DNA of 64,000 nt, from positions 1 to 64,000 of the forward strand of contig NZ_LLWH01000046.1 of assembly GCF_001411475.1 (NCBI RefSeq). Reading direction: 5' to 3'. The stretch is from Pseudomonas endophytica. Its GTDB lineage: Bacteria; Pseudomonadota; Gammaproteobacteria; Pseudomonadales; Pseudomonadaceae. Shown here piece after piece: positions 16,713 through 26,571 of the stretch. The position numbers were made by a program, and so were the translations under genes. The number at the start of each line of letters is the position of its first letter. Position 1 is the stretch's first letter. A model generated the notes under the pieces. That model made no database searches, was not told the DNA's origin, and saw only the letters and a list, made by a program, of their open reading frames with translations.

Positions 16713-17816
16713 TTACGAAATCCGCCCGGCTGGTGCATAAGGTGCTGGGTCAATAATGGGCTCTCGCCCCAACAACAAGTCTGCAAATAACTGACAGGAC
16801 GCTGGGGCCAGCACCAGGCCATTGCGGTAATGACCGCAGTTGAGCCACAAACCACCTACACCACTAACCCGGCCAATATAAGGAATACCTTCGGGTGAAC
16901 CTGGCCGTAAGCCCGCCCAATGCGCAACTGGCTCGGCGGCGGCCAGCGCAGGAACAAGCTCAATGGCTGATGCTTTGAGACTTTCAAGCGCTACGTCTGT
17001 TGGCGTTTTGTCGAAGCCCTCATGCTCCAGCGTACTGCCGATCAAGATGTGCCCATCTCGGCGAGGAATTGCATAACGCCCTTTTGCCAGAACCATGCTA
17101 GACAACAAGTCTGATGCGCATTTGTATAAAATCATCTGCCCTTTTACAGGCTCTACGGGTAGCTCCAAGCCCAGAAGGTTCAGTAACTCACCACTCCAAG
17201 CACCCGCCGATAGCACCACTTCATCACCGTGAACTTCGCCCTGCCCGGTATTGACTCCGACAACGTTATTACCCTCGTGAATAAACCCTTTTACCTCGCA
17301 GTGCTCATGGATCGTCACGTTGGTTATGGATTGCAGCGCCGCTTTTAGCGACTTCACTAGGCGCGGATTACGCACATTAGCCACATCAGCCATATAAATC
17401 GCACGCGAGTAGCCGCTGCCCAAGGCTGGAACAGCGTGTTCAACCGCAGACATTTCAACCGACATCAGTGGTCGACCTTCACGTTGAGCCCACGCCAAAG
17501 CTTGCTCTTCGTCTTCAAGGTCCAGCCAATACAGGCCCGTGGTGTGCACTTCGGGATCAATTCCTGTGGCAGTGAATAGACGTTCCCCCAGTTGTGGATA
17601 AAAGTCTTGGGACCAATGCGCCAACGCGGTAACGGCCGAGTTGTAGCGCCATGGGTACAGCGGCGAAACAATTCCCCCTCCCGCCCACGATGACTCCTGC
17701 CCTACCTCACCGCGATCCAGCAAGACCACGTGCTCTACTTCGGCGGCTAAGTTGAACGCCGTCAAAAGCCCAATAACACCACCGCCTACAATCACCACTC
17801 GTTGCTGCTTAGCCAT
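16713..17816 (-). CDS. thiO: Glycine oxidase ThiO (FAD), thiamine biosynthesis
   Basis: Oxidises glycine to the imine used for the thiazole half of thiamine. The 367-residue flavoprotein begins with the FAD-binding motif VVIVGGGVIGLLTAFNLA and has the ESSWAGGGIVSPLYPWRYN segment typical of ThiO, the second FAD region with VLSAGAWSGELLNLLG, and a C-terminal LRPGSPEGIPYIGR motif of D-amino acid oxidase-like enzymes. It stands next to the pilE end of the minor pilin cluster, as in P. aeruginosa. No thiamine riboswitch is seen upstream; the 33-bp gap to pilE suggests possible read-through from the pil genes. Confidence 0.94.
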   Translation of the reverse strand: MAKQQRVVIVGGGVIGLLTAFNLAAEVEHVVLLDRGEVGQESSWAGGGIVSPLYPWRYNSAVTALAHWSQDFYPQLGERLFTATGIDPEVHTTGLYWLDLEDEEQALAWAQREGRPLMSVEMSAVEHAVPALGSGYSRAIYMADVANVRNPRLVKSLKAALQSITNVTIHEHCEVKGFIHEGNNVVGVNTGQGEVHGDEVVLSAGAWSGELLNLLGLELPVEPVKGQMILYKCASDLLSSMVLAKGRYAIPRRDGHILIGSTLEHEGFDKTPTDVALESLKASAIELVPALAAAEPVAHWAGLRPGSPEGIPYIGRVSGVGGLWLNCGHYRNGLVLAPASCQLFADLLLGREPIIDPAPYAPAGRIS

Positions 17817-17849
17817 CTATCAACTCAGCTCAAAAATGAATATTAATCG

Positions 17850-18251
17850 TTAGCGCCCCCAACACTGCTGCTGTGTCAGGTCCGGGGCGGCATCTGTGTT
17901 GGCTGCCAAGCCCATGTGGTCCAACGTGTAGTTACCACAAGCGTCATTCGCCATGGGCGTGCCTTCTCGCCGCGTCGCCGTTAACAAGTAGGTGTTATCG
18001 GCAAGGTCAGAGGTAATGCGGTAGTGCTGATTACCTGGGCTGACATTATCCGCCCCACTGTATAAACCTTTTTTTGTATAAAAACGCTCAAGACTTTGGG
18101 ATTGCTCCGATAACAACGCCACTATTTGAGTACGGTGGCCGCGCGTCACTGAGTCGCTGTAAAGCGGATATACATAGGCACCCAGAATTCCAATGATCGC
18201 CACCACGATCATAAGCTCAATGATGGTGAACCCTGCTCCATGTCGATTCAT
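17850..18251 (-). CDS. pilE: Type IV minor pilin PilE
   Basis: A 133-residue prepilin with leader [24 protein letters not shown], including Glu5, then TRGHRTQIVALLSEQSQSLE, the alpha-1C segment typical of PilE. The C-terminus DACGNYTLDHMGLAAN ... QQCWGR carries a cysteine pair as in P. aeruginosa PilE. Minor pilins prime assembly and join the fibre tip. It is the last gene of a leftward pilV-pilW-pilX-pilE set. In P. aeruginosa pilY1 and pilY2 lie between pilX and pilE; here only 10 bp separate them. Confidence 0.92.
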   Translation of the reverse strand: MNRHGAGFTIIELMIVVAIIGILGAYVYPLYSDSVTRGHRTQIVALLSEQSQSLERFYTKKGLYSGADNVSPGNQHYRITSDLADNTYLLTATRREGTPMANDACGNYTLDHMGLAANTDAAPDLTQQQCWGR

Positions 18252-18261
18252 TCGATTGTCC

Positions 18262-18804
18262 TTACTGTATTTGCCGCCACATGATTCTTCGAAATTGCTG
18301 ATGCGATGGCTCGTCTAGCACAAGACTTGGCGGTTGGTATCGGGCATACACGCTCTCCAATACCGTACGCGATGGTCCTCGCATGCCGATGGCGGTCACT
18401 CTGTAGAAATAGGCCGAGGCAATGCCTGGCAAATGAGCGGGTGTCAGGCCCACACCCAAACTTTGAACACCATACAAACCGTCAGGAGCTTGAAGCCAGA
18501 GAACACCTGACGTCGGATCGACGCCGGGTAACATTTGGGTTCGAGCGGATAACGGCGGTTCACATCGAGCGAGCGTGTTGCACGCTATCAGCTCAGGCCA
18601 CTGGACCTGAACCAGCGTCTCACCTAGCCGCAGCCCTGTTTCGCCCGCCTGTAGCGATTGATTGGCAAACCACACACTGCCTGCCATTTTTTCTTGCTGT
18701 ACTGCGCTCTGCAGGGAGGAAAGACCTATCAAGCTGAGCAACAACAAAAACGCTAGACACACCACAAGTACCATGCCGGACTGCTTGCTCGATAAATAGT
18801 CCAT
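18262..18804 (-). CDS. pilX: Type IV minor pilin PilX
   Basis: A 180-residue protein opening MDYLSSKQSGMVLVVCLAFL, a prepilin-like leader followed by a hydrophobic helix without Glu5, which is normal for PilX/GspK-like tip pilins. The conserved GSVWFANQSLQAGETGLRLGE segment matches PilX family proteins. Two cysteines (ACNTLARCEPP) may form a disulfide. It sits between pilW (7-bp gap) and pilE (10-bp gap). PilX lacking Glu5 is expected to cap the tip complex with PilV, PilW and, normally, PilY1, which is missing here. Confidence 0.88.
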   Translation of the reverse strand: MDYLSSKQSGMVLVVCLAFLLLLSLIGLSSLQSAVQQEKMAGSVWFANQSLQAGETGLRLGETLVQVQWPELIACNTLARCEPPLSARTQMLPGVDPTSGVLWLQAPDGLYGVQSLGVGLTPAHLPGIASAYFYRVTAIGMRGPSRTVLESVYARYQPPSLVLDEPSHQQFRRIMWRQIQ

Positions 18805-18811
18805 AAGCTGC

Positions 18812-19507
18812 CTATCCCGTTCGATTACGCAGAGCCACGACGAGGTGATAAGACTGATCTTTCACACGCGCTTTTGGATCTCGTAATGTCAGGGCGACTT
18901 TTAAGCTACGGATACTGGCCAAGTCGCGCGGGCTCTCTTCATACCGCCAAACCGAGTGGCCCCAGGCCGAGCTGGCGACGCCAAAGCTGACTTCAAACGC
19001 CACCACATTGTCCAAAAGCACGGCCTTATTAGGACCAACCTTGAGCTGTCCGTTTTCAAACCAATAAACGATGTGGCGAAGCGCAAAAGCGGTTTCGCCG
19101 GGCGCCACTGGCCCAGGGTGACCCGAATAAGCCTGTGCATAACTTTTACAGTCAGATACCACCGTCCAATCCGGCCTGCTCCCTTGCAACCCAACATCGC
19201 CACTTACAAATCGCCAGGATCTCGAACCTGCACTGCCTTGCCAGACGATAGGTGCTTTGAATGCAGCGGGCGCATTAATGATGCTGTCAGTCGACTGGCA
19301 GCCGAACATGCCGATCATTCGCACCTCCTGCGCAATTTTGCTAAGTACAAAACGGGCGTCCTCTTGCGCAACTGCAGCGGCATATTGCGCCAGGTAAGTC
19401 TCACGGGCGCTTAGAAAAATCTGCGCTGCACCCAATGCCAACATCACACCCAATGCTAAGGCGACCATTAGTTCTATCAGGCCAAAACCTCTATGCGTGA
19501 GCTTCAC
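18812..19507 (-). CDS. pilW: Type IV minor pilin PilW
   Basis: A 231-residue prepilin: leader MKLTHRG/FGLIELMVALALG with Glu5, then a long globular domain with FVLSKIAQEVRMIGMFGCQS typical of PilW. The C-terminal LKVALTLRDPKARVKDQSYH is also family-like. Its start overlaps the pilV stop by 4 bp, so the two are coupled. PilW is part of the initiation/tip complex of the pilus. Length is a little below P. aeruginosa PilW (about 270), the difference falling in the variable globular region. Confidence 0.9.
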   Translation of the reverse strand: MKLTHRGFGLIELMVALALGVMLALGAAQIFLSARETYLAQYAAAVAQEDARFVLSKIAQEVRMIGMFGCQSTDSIINAPAAFKAPIVWQGSAGSRSWRFVSGDVGLQGSRPDWTVVSDCKSYAQAYSGHPGPVAPGETAFALRHIVYWFENGQLKVGPNKAVLLDNVVAFEVSFGVASSAWGHSVWRYEESPRDLASIRSLKVALTLRDPKARVKDQSYHLVVALRNRTG

Positions 19508-19953
19508 GACGCTCTTACTGCCGGGCTGACTTCGACCTGACTGGTCAGGGTAAACGTTTGCAAAGCCCCCTTCTGCTGACTGGCCCGAGTGTCATCCCAC
19601 TCCAGAGTGATGGCTACCTGACCACCACTGATAGCAATACGTCCACTGGCATACTCTCCGCCAAACTGGCGAATATTATTTTTAAAGTCGTTCAGATCTT
19701 GGCCCAGCACACTGTTCAACCCGACTCCTGCAGGCGATACGCGGTAATCAGCCGCAGGATTTGCCCGAATTCGATCTAGCATGTCGTAGGCAATAAAACT
19801 GGCCTGCGTGGTCATCAATGCGCTGTCAGTGTGTTTCAAGGCACTCAACTGAACGGCCGCAGCGCCCAACAGCCCACTCGCTAAAATGACCGTCGCCACC
19901 AGCACCTCAATCAAACTCCATCCGCTTTGCAGGCGTTTATCAGATCGGATCAT
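19504..19953 (-). CDS. pilV: Type IV minor pilin PilV
   Basis: A 149-residue prepilin starting at the ATG at 19953: leader MIRSDKRLQSG/WSLIEVLVATVILASGLLG with Glu5. The segment QLSALKHTDSALMTTQASFI followed by YDMLDRIRANP is the classic PilV signature. An AGGG lies about nine bases upstream of the ATG. An in-frame start at 20073 would put 40 residues before the prepilin leader and is rejected. It heads the leftward pilV-W-X-E cluster, divergent from fimT. No separate fimU is found. Confidence 0.92.
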   Translation of the reverse strand: MIRSDKRLQSGWSLIEVLVATVILASGLLGAAAVQLSALKHTDSALMTTQASFIAYDMLDRIRANPAADYRVSPAGVGLNSVLGQDLNDFKNNIRQFGGEYASGRIAISGGQVAITLEWDDTRASQQKGALQTFTLTSQVEVSPAVRAS

Positions 19954-20203
19954 ATGCGCTATCCCTGCATTCACTCGCCAACACGTCCTGTGTCGCAATA
20001 TCAAAAGCCTAGCTGTGCAAGGGCATCTCATTTGTGGGATCTGACTGGCTAAACACCAAGACTCATCTCCCACTTAAGTAAGAAAAATGTCGGTGACTGG
20101 AGCTTAAACATGCTGACATCGTTGCTTGAACGACCCCGATATTTGATGAGCTATACCTTTTGAAGCGCAAGGATTGCGCGCAGACATATCCATGGAGGAC
20201 AGC

Positions 20204-20725
20204 GTGTATCAACACGGCATGAGCTTGATCCAACTGTTGTTTACGTTGGCGATTGTCGCGATTGCAGCTCAGTTTGCAGCCCCGGCCTACGGCGTTTTGG
20301 TTGAACAGCAACGCCTTCAGGTCATGGCAGAACAACTGGCCAGCAGTTTACGCAACGCTCGTACCGAGGCGCTGGTTCGGCATCAATATGTGGTTGTGCA
20401 CGCCCTAGACGAGGATTGGGGTAAGGGCTGGAGGATCATTCTGGACGTGAGCGGTCAGGGTCATCTCGATCAGAGCAACCCGGTATTAGCTCAAAGACAA
20501 GGCAATACTCAGATACCGATTGCCGGTAATACGCCGGTCAAGCATTACGTACGGTTCACTCCGTTGGGTGAGCCTTTGTTGAGTGGCGGAGCATTTCAGG
20601 CGGGGACATTGCATATTTGCCAAGCCAAAACCGCCCTGAGCCACCATCAGGTGGTACTCGCCAAGAGCGGTCGAATTAGCCTGCGCAGCGATCAGGCGGC
20701 GCAGGCATTGTGTGGTGTGGCTTAA
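20204..20725 (+). CDS. fimT: GspH/FimT family pseudopilin with Gln at position 5
   Basis: A 173-residue prepilin-like protein. The GTG at 20204 is chosen because GGAGG lies five bases upstream and it leaves a five-residue leader MYQHG before [23 protein letters not shown] codons at 20192 and 20219 are alternatives. [20 protein letters not shown] is the standard GspH/FimT segment. Residue 5 of the mature protein is Gln rather than the near-universal Glu (SLIQLL). The C-terminal domain has a Cys pair (HICQAK ... ALCGVA). It is transcribed away from pilV and ends overlapping the ispH stop by 4 bp tail to tail. FimT-type proteins are also linked to DNA binding in competence; that role here is untested. 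Confidence 0.85.
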   Translation: MYQHGMSLIQLLFTLAIVAIAAQFAAPAYGVLVEQQRLQVMAEQLASSLRNARTEALVRHQYVVVHALDEDWGKGWRIILDVSGQGHLDQSNPVLAQRQGNTQIPIAGNTPVKHYVRFTPLGEPLLSGGAFQAGTLHICQAKTALSHHQVVLAKSGRISLRSDQAAQALCGVA

Positions 20726-21669
20726 ATCAACGAGCGAACGCGCAACTCTTTAGGCATCGAGAACGTTATGTTCTCCTCACGCCCTGCCAGTTCATCTGCG
20801 CCTGTTGCACCCCAAGCGTGCAACTGCTGAATAACGCCGCGCACCAACACCTCTGGCGCCGAAGCGCCCGCTGTAATACCAATTCGCTGCACGCCATAAA
20901 ACCAACTTTTTTGCAGGTCTTCGGCGCCATCAATGAGGTAAGCAGGGGTTGACATGCGCTCGGCCAACTCGCGCAAACGATTAGAGTTGGAGCTGTTCGG
21001 GCTTCCCACGACTAACACCACGTCGCATTCATCAGCCAATTGCTTGACCGCATCCTGACGGTTTTGTGTGGCATAGCAGATGTCATCTTTACGCGGGCCA
21101 CCAATCGCCGGGAAACGCGAACGAAGTGCGTCGATTACGCGACTAGTATCGTCCATCGACAAGGTGGTCTGGGTCACAAATGCTAGTTTTTCCGGGTTGT
21201 TGACGTGCAGGTTGGCGACATCTTTTTCATCTTCAACCAGGTAAATCGCGCCGCCGTTGCTTGAGTCGTACTGCCCCATGGTGCCTTCGACTTCAGGGTG
21301 ACCAGCATGACCAATCAGGATGCACTCACGACCGTCACGGCTATAGCGCGCCACTTCGATATGCACCTTGGTCACCAGCGGGCAAGTTGCATCGAACACT
21401 TTAAGGCCACGACCTGCGGCTTCGGCACGCACGGCTTGGGAAACACCATGCGCACTAAAAATTACGATGACGTCATCCGGCACTTGGTCCAGCTCTTCAA
21501 CAAAGATTGCGCCACGGGAGCGCAGATCTTCGACAACGAATTTGTTATGCACCACTTCATGGCGCACATAGATAGGCGGACCGAAGACTTCCAGAGCGCG
21601 ATTGACGATCTCAATCGCTCGGTCCACCCCAGCGCAGAAGCCACGGGGGTTGGCGAGTTTGATTTGCAT
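20722..21669 (-). CDS. ispH: 4-hydroxy-3-methylbut-2-enyl diphosphate reductase
   Basis: Last enzyme of the MEP isoprenoid pathway, a 4Fe-4S reductase that makes IPP and DMAPP. The three cluster cysteines C12 ([10 protein letters not shown]), C96 (DATCPLVTK) and C198 ([11 protein letters not shown]) are present. The start at 21669 gives [14 protein letters not shown] and 315 residues, matching the family; the in-frame start 12 codons upstream is rejected. It is the last gene of the ribF-ileS-lspA-fkpB-ispH run, an association common in proteobacteria. Its 3' end meets the 3' end of fimT. Confidence 0.97.
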   Translation of the reverse strand: MQIKLANPRGFCAGVDRAIEIVNRALEVFGPPIYVRHEVVHNKFVVEDLRSRGAIFVEELDQVPDDVIVIFSAHGVSQAVRAEAAGRGLKVFDATCPLVTKVHIEVARYSRDGRECILIGHAGHPEVEGTMGQYDSSNGGAIYLVEDEKDVANLHVNNPEKLAFVTQTTLSMDDTSRVIDALRSRFPAIGGPRKDDICYATQNRQDAVKQLADECDVVLVVGSPNSSNSNRLRELAERMSTPAYLIDGAEDLQKSWFYGVQRIGITAGASAPEVLVRGVIQQLHAWGATGADELAGREENITFSMPKELRVRSLI

Positions 21670-21733
21670 GCTTGGCCTCGTGGGTCGCGCAGAAAATAAT
21701 GCCAATCAGGCCCGGCATTGGCCGGGCTCTGAA

Positions 21734-22171
21734 TTACAGCGCTATAACGTCTTTAATTTCCACGTCGAAGGTCAGGGTCTTACCTGACAACGGGTGGTTA
21801 AAGTCGATGGTTACTTGCTCGTCATCAAAGGCTTTGACTACACCGGGTAGCTCGGTGTTGGCCGCGTCATTGAAGATCACCAGCAAACCTTCAGACAGGT
21901 CCATGTCCTTAAACTGCGAACGTGGAATGATCTGCACGTTTTGCGGGTTAGGCTGGCCAAAAGCGTTTTCTGGAAGGATCTCCAAAGTGCGCTTATCGCC
22001 CGCCTTAAAGCCAAACAAGGCCGCTTCAAACCCAGGCAGTAAGCTGCCATCACCAACCTTGAAGGTGGCCGGGGACTTGTCGAACGTACTGTCGACGGTA
22101 TCGCCATTCTCCAGGCGTAAAGCGAAATGCAGCGTGACTTCCGTGTTCTGGCCAATACGTTGCTCAGTCAT
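21734..22171 (-). CDS. fkpB: FKBP-type peptidyl-prolyl isomerase, SlpA/FkpB type
   Basis: A 145-residue short FKBP with an inserted-flap (IF) domain, like E. coli SlpA/FkpB. Visible features are the VTLHFALRLENGDTVDSTFD strand region, LLPGFEAALFGFKAGDKR of the FKBP core and the insert LPENAFGQPNPQNVQIIPRS. Such proteins combine proline isomerase and chaperone activity and lie next to lspA and ispH in many proteobacteria. The start overlaps the lspA stop by 8 bp. No signal peptide, so it is cytoplasmic. Confidence 0.95.
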   Translation of the reverse strand: MTEQRIGQNTEVTLHFALRLENGDTVDSTFDKSPATFKVGDGSLLPGFEAALFGFKAGDKRTLEILPENAFGQPNPQNVQIIPRSQFKDMDLSEGLLVIFNDAANTELPGVVKAFDDEQVTIDFNHPLSGKTLTFDVEIKDVIAL

Positions 22172-22682
22172 GAGCCGGTTCTCCAGACTTTTTACTTTTA
22201 AACATATCCAGTGCCAGCATCAACGCGCCCACGCAAATCGCACTGTCGGCGAAGTTGAAAGCCGGGAAATACCAGCGATTTTGCCAATGCACCAGAATGA
22301 AATCGACGACATGACCATAAACGATACGGTCATACAGGTTACCTAGCGCGCCGCCCAAAATCAGCGCCAACGCAATTGCCAACCACGTGTCATTGCGTCC
22401 AAGACGCTTGAGCCAGACCACCAAAACGCCACTGACCACAATCGCGATCAGTGCAAAAAGCCAACGCTGCCAGCCTGCGCTGTCGGCCAAAAAGCTAAAG
22501 GCCGCGCCGGTGTTGTAGGCCAGCGTCCAACTGAATAGGTCAGGAATGACCACGATCTGCTGATACATCTGCAAGGCGTTGTCGAAATAGACCTTGCTGG
22601 TCAGGTCAATGACCAAGACCAGCACAGTCAACCAAAGCCAGCCCAGGCGCCCGAAGCGCCCGGCAGTGCTGGTGTTAGGCAT
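22164..22682 (-). CDS. lspA: Lipoprotein signal peptidase II
   Basis: A 172-residue inner-membrane aspartyl protease that cleaves lipoprotein signal peptides after diacylglyceryl transfer. Four hydrophobic helices are seen, along with the family motifs [21 protein letters not shown] with catalytic D118 and [11 protein letters not shown] with D146. The start [18 protein letters not shown] at 22682 is chosen over one five codons upstream because homologues begin so; it overlaps the ileS stop by 8 bp. Tight packing with ileS and fkpB indicates one transcript. Confidence 0.96.
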   Translation of the reverse strand: MPNTSTAGRFGRLGWLWLTVLVLVIDLTSKVYFDNALQMYQQIVVIPDLFSWTLAYNTGAAFSFLADSAGWQRWLFALIAIVVSGVLVVWLKRLGRNDTWLAIALALILGGALGNLYDRIVYGHVVDFILVHWQNRWYFPAFNFADSAICVGALMLALDMFKSKKSGEPAHD

Positions 22683-25506
22683 AGTGACGTACCTCACCGG
22701 CGCCGCTGATGTTGTCGACGCAACGACCGCAGATTTCCGGATGCTCCGGGTTCACACCTACATCTTCACGGCAATGCCAGCAGCGAGCGCACTTGGCGTG
22801 TGCCGACTTGACGACTTTGAGCTTGAGGCCCGGCACTTCGGTGATCACTGCATCAGCCGGAGCCTGCGCAAACGGCGCTACGCTGGCGGTAGAAGTGATC
22901 AGTACAAAGCGCAGCTCGTTGCTCAATTTGGACAGGTCAACAGCCAGTTCATCTTCGGCAAACAAGGTCACTTCGGCCTGCAAGTTGCCGCCAATGGCTT
23001 TGGCAGCGCGCAAGTTTTCCATTTCTTTGTTAACCGCAACCTTGACCGCCATGATCCGCTCCCAGTAGTCGCGATCCAGCTCGGTGCCTTCAGGCAACTC
23101 GCTCAGGCCGTCATACCAAGTGTTGAGCATGACCGACTCGTTGCGCTCGCCCGGCAGGTATTGCCACAGCTCGTCAGCAGTGAAGGCCAGGATCGGAGCG
23201 ATCCAGCGCACCAGCGCTTCAGAGATGTGGAACAGTGCGGTCTGGCACGAACGACGGGCCTTGCTGTTGGCGCCCGTGGTGTACTGACGGTCTTTGATGA
23301 TGTCGAGGTAGAAACCACCCAGCTCCTGCACGCAGAAGTTATGCACTTTGGAGTACACGTTCCAGAAGCGGTATTCGCCGTAATGCAGTTCCAGCTCACG
23401 TTGCAGCAGCAATGCGCGGTCTACAGCCCAACGGTCCAGCGCCAGCATTTCATCCGCAGGCAGCAGGTCAGTGGCCGGGTTGAAACCGGTCAGGTTGGAA
23501 AGCAGGAAGCGCGCGGTGTTACGGATACGTCGGTAGGCGTCCGCACTGCGTTGCAGGATCTGGTCTGAAACCGCGATTTCGCCCGAGTAATCGGTCGATG
23601 CAACCCACAGGCGCATGATGTCAGCGCCCAGTGTGTCGTTGACCTTTTGCGGCGCAATCACGTTGCCCAACGACTTGGACATTTTGCGGCCCGCTTCGTC
23701 CACGGTGAAGCCATGGGTCAGCAGTTCGCGGTACGGCGCGTGGTTGTCGATGGCACAACCGGTCAACAAGGACGAGTGGAACCAGCCACGGTGTTGGTCG
23801 GAACCTTCAAGGTACAGATCGGCACGCGGCCCCGTCTCGTGACCCATTGGGTGCGAACCGCGCAGCACGTGCCAATGGGTAGTCCCCGAATCGAACCACA
23901 CGTCCAGCGTGTCGCTGATCTTGTCGTACAGCGGCGCTTCGTCGCCCAGTAATTCAGCCGCGTCCATTTTGAACCAGGCTTCGATACCTTCGACTTCAAC
24001 GCGCTTGGCCACTTCTTCCATCATTTCGACGGTGCGCGGATGCAGCTCACCGCTTTCTTTGTTCAGGAAGAACGGGATCGGCACGCCCCAGTTACGTTGA
24101 CGCGAGATGCACCAGTCAGGCCGGTTGGCAATCATCGAGTGCAGACGCGCTTGGCCCCAAGCCGGAACAAACTGTGTGTCTTCGATCGCTTGAAGTGCGC
24201 GAGTACGCAGGGTATCGCCCGCAGTTGGCTCTTTGTCCATGCCGATAAACCACTGCGCCGTGGCGCGGTAGATCAGCGGTGTCTTGTGGCGCCAGCAGTG
24301 CATGTAGCTGTGGCTGATGGTTTCGCTAAACATCAACGCGTCGACTTCGGTCAGCTTGTCGATGATGTTCTGGTTGGCCTTCCAAATGAACTGGCCACCG
24401 AAGAACTCCAGCGACGGCACGTATACGCCGTTGCTTTGGACAGGGTTGATGATGTCGTCATTGACCATGCCGTAGGCTTTGCAGGTCACGAAGTCGTCCA
24501 CGCCGTATGCCGGTGCAGAGTGAACCACGCCAGTGCCTGCGCCCAACTCGACGTACTCAGCCAGATAAACAGGCGACAGACGGTCGTAGAACGGATGACG
24601 GAAGTTGATCAGCTCTAGTGCCGAACCGGTCGTGGTCGCGATCACTGAACCTTGCAGGTTGTAACGGGCCAAGCTGGATTCAACCAGCTCTTCAGCCAAC
24701 ACCAGCAGTTTGTCGCCTACGTCGACCAGCGCGTAGGTGAACTCCGGATGCACGTTGAGCGCTTGGTTAGCCGGGATGGTCCACGGGGTGGTGGTCCAGA
24801 TCACGATAGAGGCTGGTTTGCTCAAAGCGGCCAAGCCAAAAGCGTCCGCCAGCTTAGCGTCATCGGCGACCGGGAAGGCAACGTCGATGGCCGAAGACTT
24901 TTTGTCTTGGTATTCAACTTCTGCTTCAGCCAGAGCCGAGCCGCAATCGAAGCACCAGTTCACAGGCTTCAAGCCTTTAAAGACGAAACCGCCTTTGACG
25001 ATTTCGGCCAAGGCGCGGATTTCACCGGCCTCGTTTTTGAAGTCCATGGTTTTGTACGGGTTGGCGAAGTCGCCCAACACACCCAAACGGATGAACTCGG
25101 ACTTCTGACCTTCGATTTGCTCGGTCGCGTAAGCACGGCAAAGCTCGCGGGTTTTATCCGCAGGCAGATTTTTGCCATGAGTCACTTCAACCTTGTGCTC
25201 AATCGGCAGACCGTGGCAGTCCCAGCCCGGCACGTACGGCGCATCGAAACCCGCTAAAGTTTTCGAGCGCACGATCATGTCTTTGAGAATCTTGTTTAGC
25301 GCATGACCGATGTGAATCGTACCGTTGGCATACGGAGGACCGTCGTGAAGTACGAACTTCGGACGATCCTTACCAATCTCGCGCAACTTCCCGTACAGGC
25401 CAATGCTGTCCCAGCGCTGCAAAATTTGCGGTTCGCGCTGTGGCAGGCCGGCCTTCATTGGGAAGGCTGTGTCCGGAAGGTTTAACGTAGATTTGTAGTC
25501 GGTCAT
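22675..25506 (-). CDS. ileS: Isoleucyl-tRNA synthetase
   Basis: A class Ia synthetase of 943 residues charging tRNA-Ile. HIGH box in [14 protein letters not shown] near residue 65, KMSKSLGNV for the second ATP motif, an editing CP1 domain in between, an anticodon-binding domain and a C-terminal zinc site CARCWHCRE ... CGRCVDNI. This is the zinc-containing, mupirocin-sensitive architecture (IleRS type 1); sensitivity itself is inferred from type. It overlaps ribF by 4 bp and lspA by 8 bp, so ribF-ileS-lspA are translated as a coupled set. Confidence 0.98.
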   Translation of the reverse strand: MTDYKSTLNLPDTAFPMKAGLPQREPQILQRWDSIGLYGKLREIGKDRPKFVLHDGPPYANGTIHIGHALNKILKDMIVRSKTLAGFDAPYVPGWDCHGLPIEHKVEVTHGKNLPADKTRELCRAYATEQIEGQKSEFIRLGVLGDFANPYKTMDFKNEAGEIRALAEIVKGGFVFKGLKPVNWCFDCGSALAEAEVEYQDKKSSAIDVAFPVADDAKLADAFGLAALSKPASIVIWTTTPWTIPANQALNVHPEFTYALVDVGDKLLVLAEELVESSLARYNLQGSVIATTTGSALELINFRHPFYDRLSPVYLAEYVELGAGTGVVHSAPAYGVDDFVTCKAYGMVNDDIINPVQSNGVYVPSLEFFGGQFIWKANQNIIDKLTEVDALMFSETISHSYMHCWRHKTPLIYRATAQWFIGMDKEPTAGDTLRTRALQAIEDTQFVPAWGQARLHSMIANRPDWCISRQRNWGVPIPFFLNKESGELHPRTVEMMEEVAKRVEVEGIEAWFKMDAAELLGDEAPLYDKISDTLDVWFDSGTTHWHVLRGSHPMGHETGPRADLYLEGSDQHRGWFHSSLLTGCAIDNHAPYRELLTHGFTVDEAGRKMSKSLGNVIAPQKVNDTLGADIMRLWVASTDYSGEIAVSDQILQRSADAYRRIRNTARFLLSNLTGFNPATDLLPADEMLALDRWAVDRALLLQRELELHYGEYRFWNVYSKVHNFCVQELGGFYLDIIKDRQYTTGANSKARRSCQTALFHISEALVRWIAPILAFTADELWQYLPGERNESVMLNTWYDGLSELPEGTELDRDYWERIMAVKVAVNKEMENLRAAKAIGGNLQAEVTLFAEDELAVDLSKLSNELRFVLITSTASVAPFAQAPADAVITEVPGLKLKVVKSAHAKCARCWHCREDVGVNPEHPEICGRCVDNISGAGEVRHYA

Positions 25507-26453
25507 TTCAGGCTCTTTTTAAGCGGTTGACCCAGCCAAAAGGCTCGGGCGGCGGCGACGTCCGCATTGATCGCCGTCTTGAGCGCCTCAAGTGAGGCGA
25601 AACGCTGCTCATCACGCAGCTTGTGGTGGAATGCCACCGTCAATCGCCGGCCATATAAATCGCCAGCGAAATCCAATAGATGAACTTCAAGATGGGCGTT
25701 GCCATCTCCTGCTACGGTTGGTCTGACACCTATATTGGCAACGCCAGGCCAAGTTTTACCGTCGATGTCGACGCTGACCAAATACACACCGGTCAATGGA
25801 ACACGACGTCGCTTGAGCTGGATATTAGCCGTTGGCGTGCCCAGTTGACGCGCCAGTTTTTGACCATGCAATACTCGGCCCGCGATTTGAAAAGGACGCC
25901 CCAGTAAACGCTCTGCCTGGGTGAAATCACCTTTGGCCAAGGCATCACGTACCTGCGTGCTGCTGATACGTACGCCATCAAGCTCAACGGTCTGCGCGGC
26001 TTCAACGGTAAAGTTCTGCATGACGCCTGCTTGTTGCAGGAAATCAAAATCACCGAGCCGATCACACCCAAAACGGAAGTCGTCACCGACCTCCAAGTGA
26101 CAAACGCCAAGGCCATCGACCAAAATTGTGTCAACAAACTCGGCAGCGCTGAGCTTGCAAAGGCGTTGATTGAACGCTAGGCACAGCACCCGATCAACCC
26201 CTGCATCAGCCAAAAGCTGTAATTTATCGCGCAAGCGAGCTAGACGCGCCGGGGCGGTTTCAGGGGCAAAAAATTCGCGCGGCTGGGGCTCAAAAATCAC
26301 CACGCAGCTGGGCACGCCCAACTCCAGTGCACGCTCACGCAGCCGCTCCAGAATAGCCTGGTGACCACGGTGTACACCGTCAAAGTTGCCAATAGTGGCG
26401 ACACAGCCCCGATGTTGGGGCCGCAGGTTGTGAAGGCCTCGAACCAGCTGCAT
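25503..26453 (-). CDS. ribF: Bifunctional riboflavin kinase / FAD synthetase
   Basis: Makes FMN and FAD from riboflavin and ATP. The 316-residue protein has an N-terminal nucleotidyltransferase domain with [11 protein letters not shown] and the [10 protein letters not shown] motif, and a C-terminal riboflavin kinase domain (from about residue 185) with [15 protein letters not shown] and a DLYGRRL segment. The start at 26453 gives [16 protein letters not shown] as in other pseudomonads; two in-frame ATGs upstream are disregarded. It lies between murJ (118-bp gap) and ileS (4-bp overlap). Confidence 0.97.
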   Translation of the reverse strand: MQLVRGLHNLRPQHRGCVATIGNFDGVHRGHQAILERLRERALELGVPSCVVIFEPQPREFFAPETAPARLARLRDKLQLLADAGVDRVLCLAFNQRLCKLSAAEFVDTILVDGLGVCHLEVGDDFRFGCDRLGDFDFLQQAGVMQNFTVEAAQTVELDGVRISSTQVRDALAKGDFTQAERLLGRPFQIAGRVLHGQKLARQLGTPTANIQLKRRRVPLTGVYLVSVDIDGKTWPGVANIGVRPTVAGDGNAHLEVHLLDFAGDLYGRRLTVAFHHKLRDEQRFASLEALKTAINADVAAARAFWLGQPLKKSLK

Positions 26454-26571
26454 AACGCGCTTCTTGCTCATAAAGTGGCCGATTATAACCACACCCAGCC
26501 CATGACGACAGGCAACAGCGCAAGGCAAATCAGGTCAAACCGACAAAATAGACGTTTGACCGCAATTTTCC

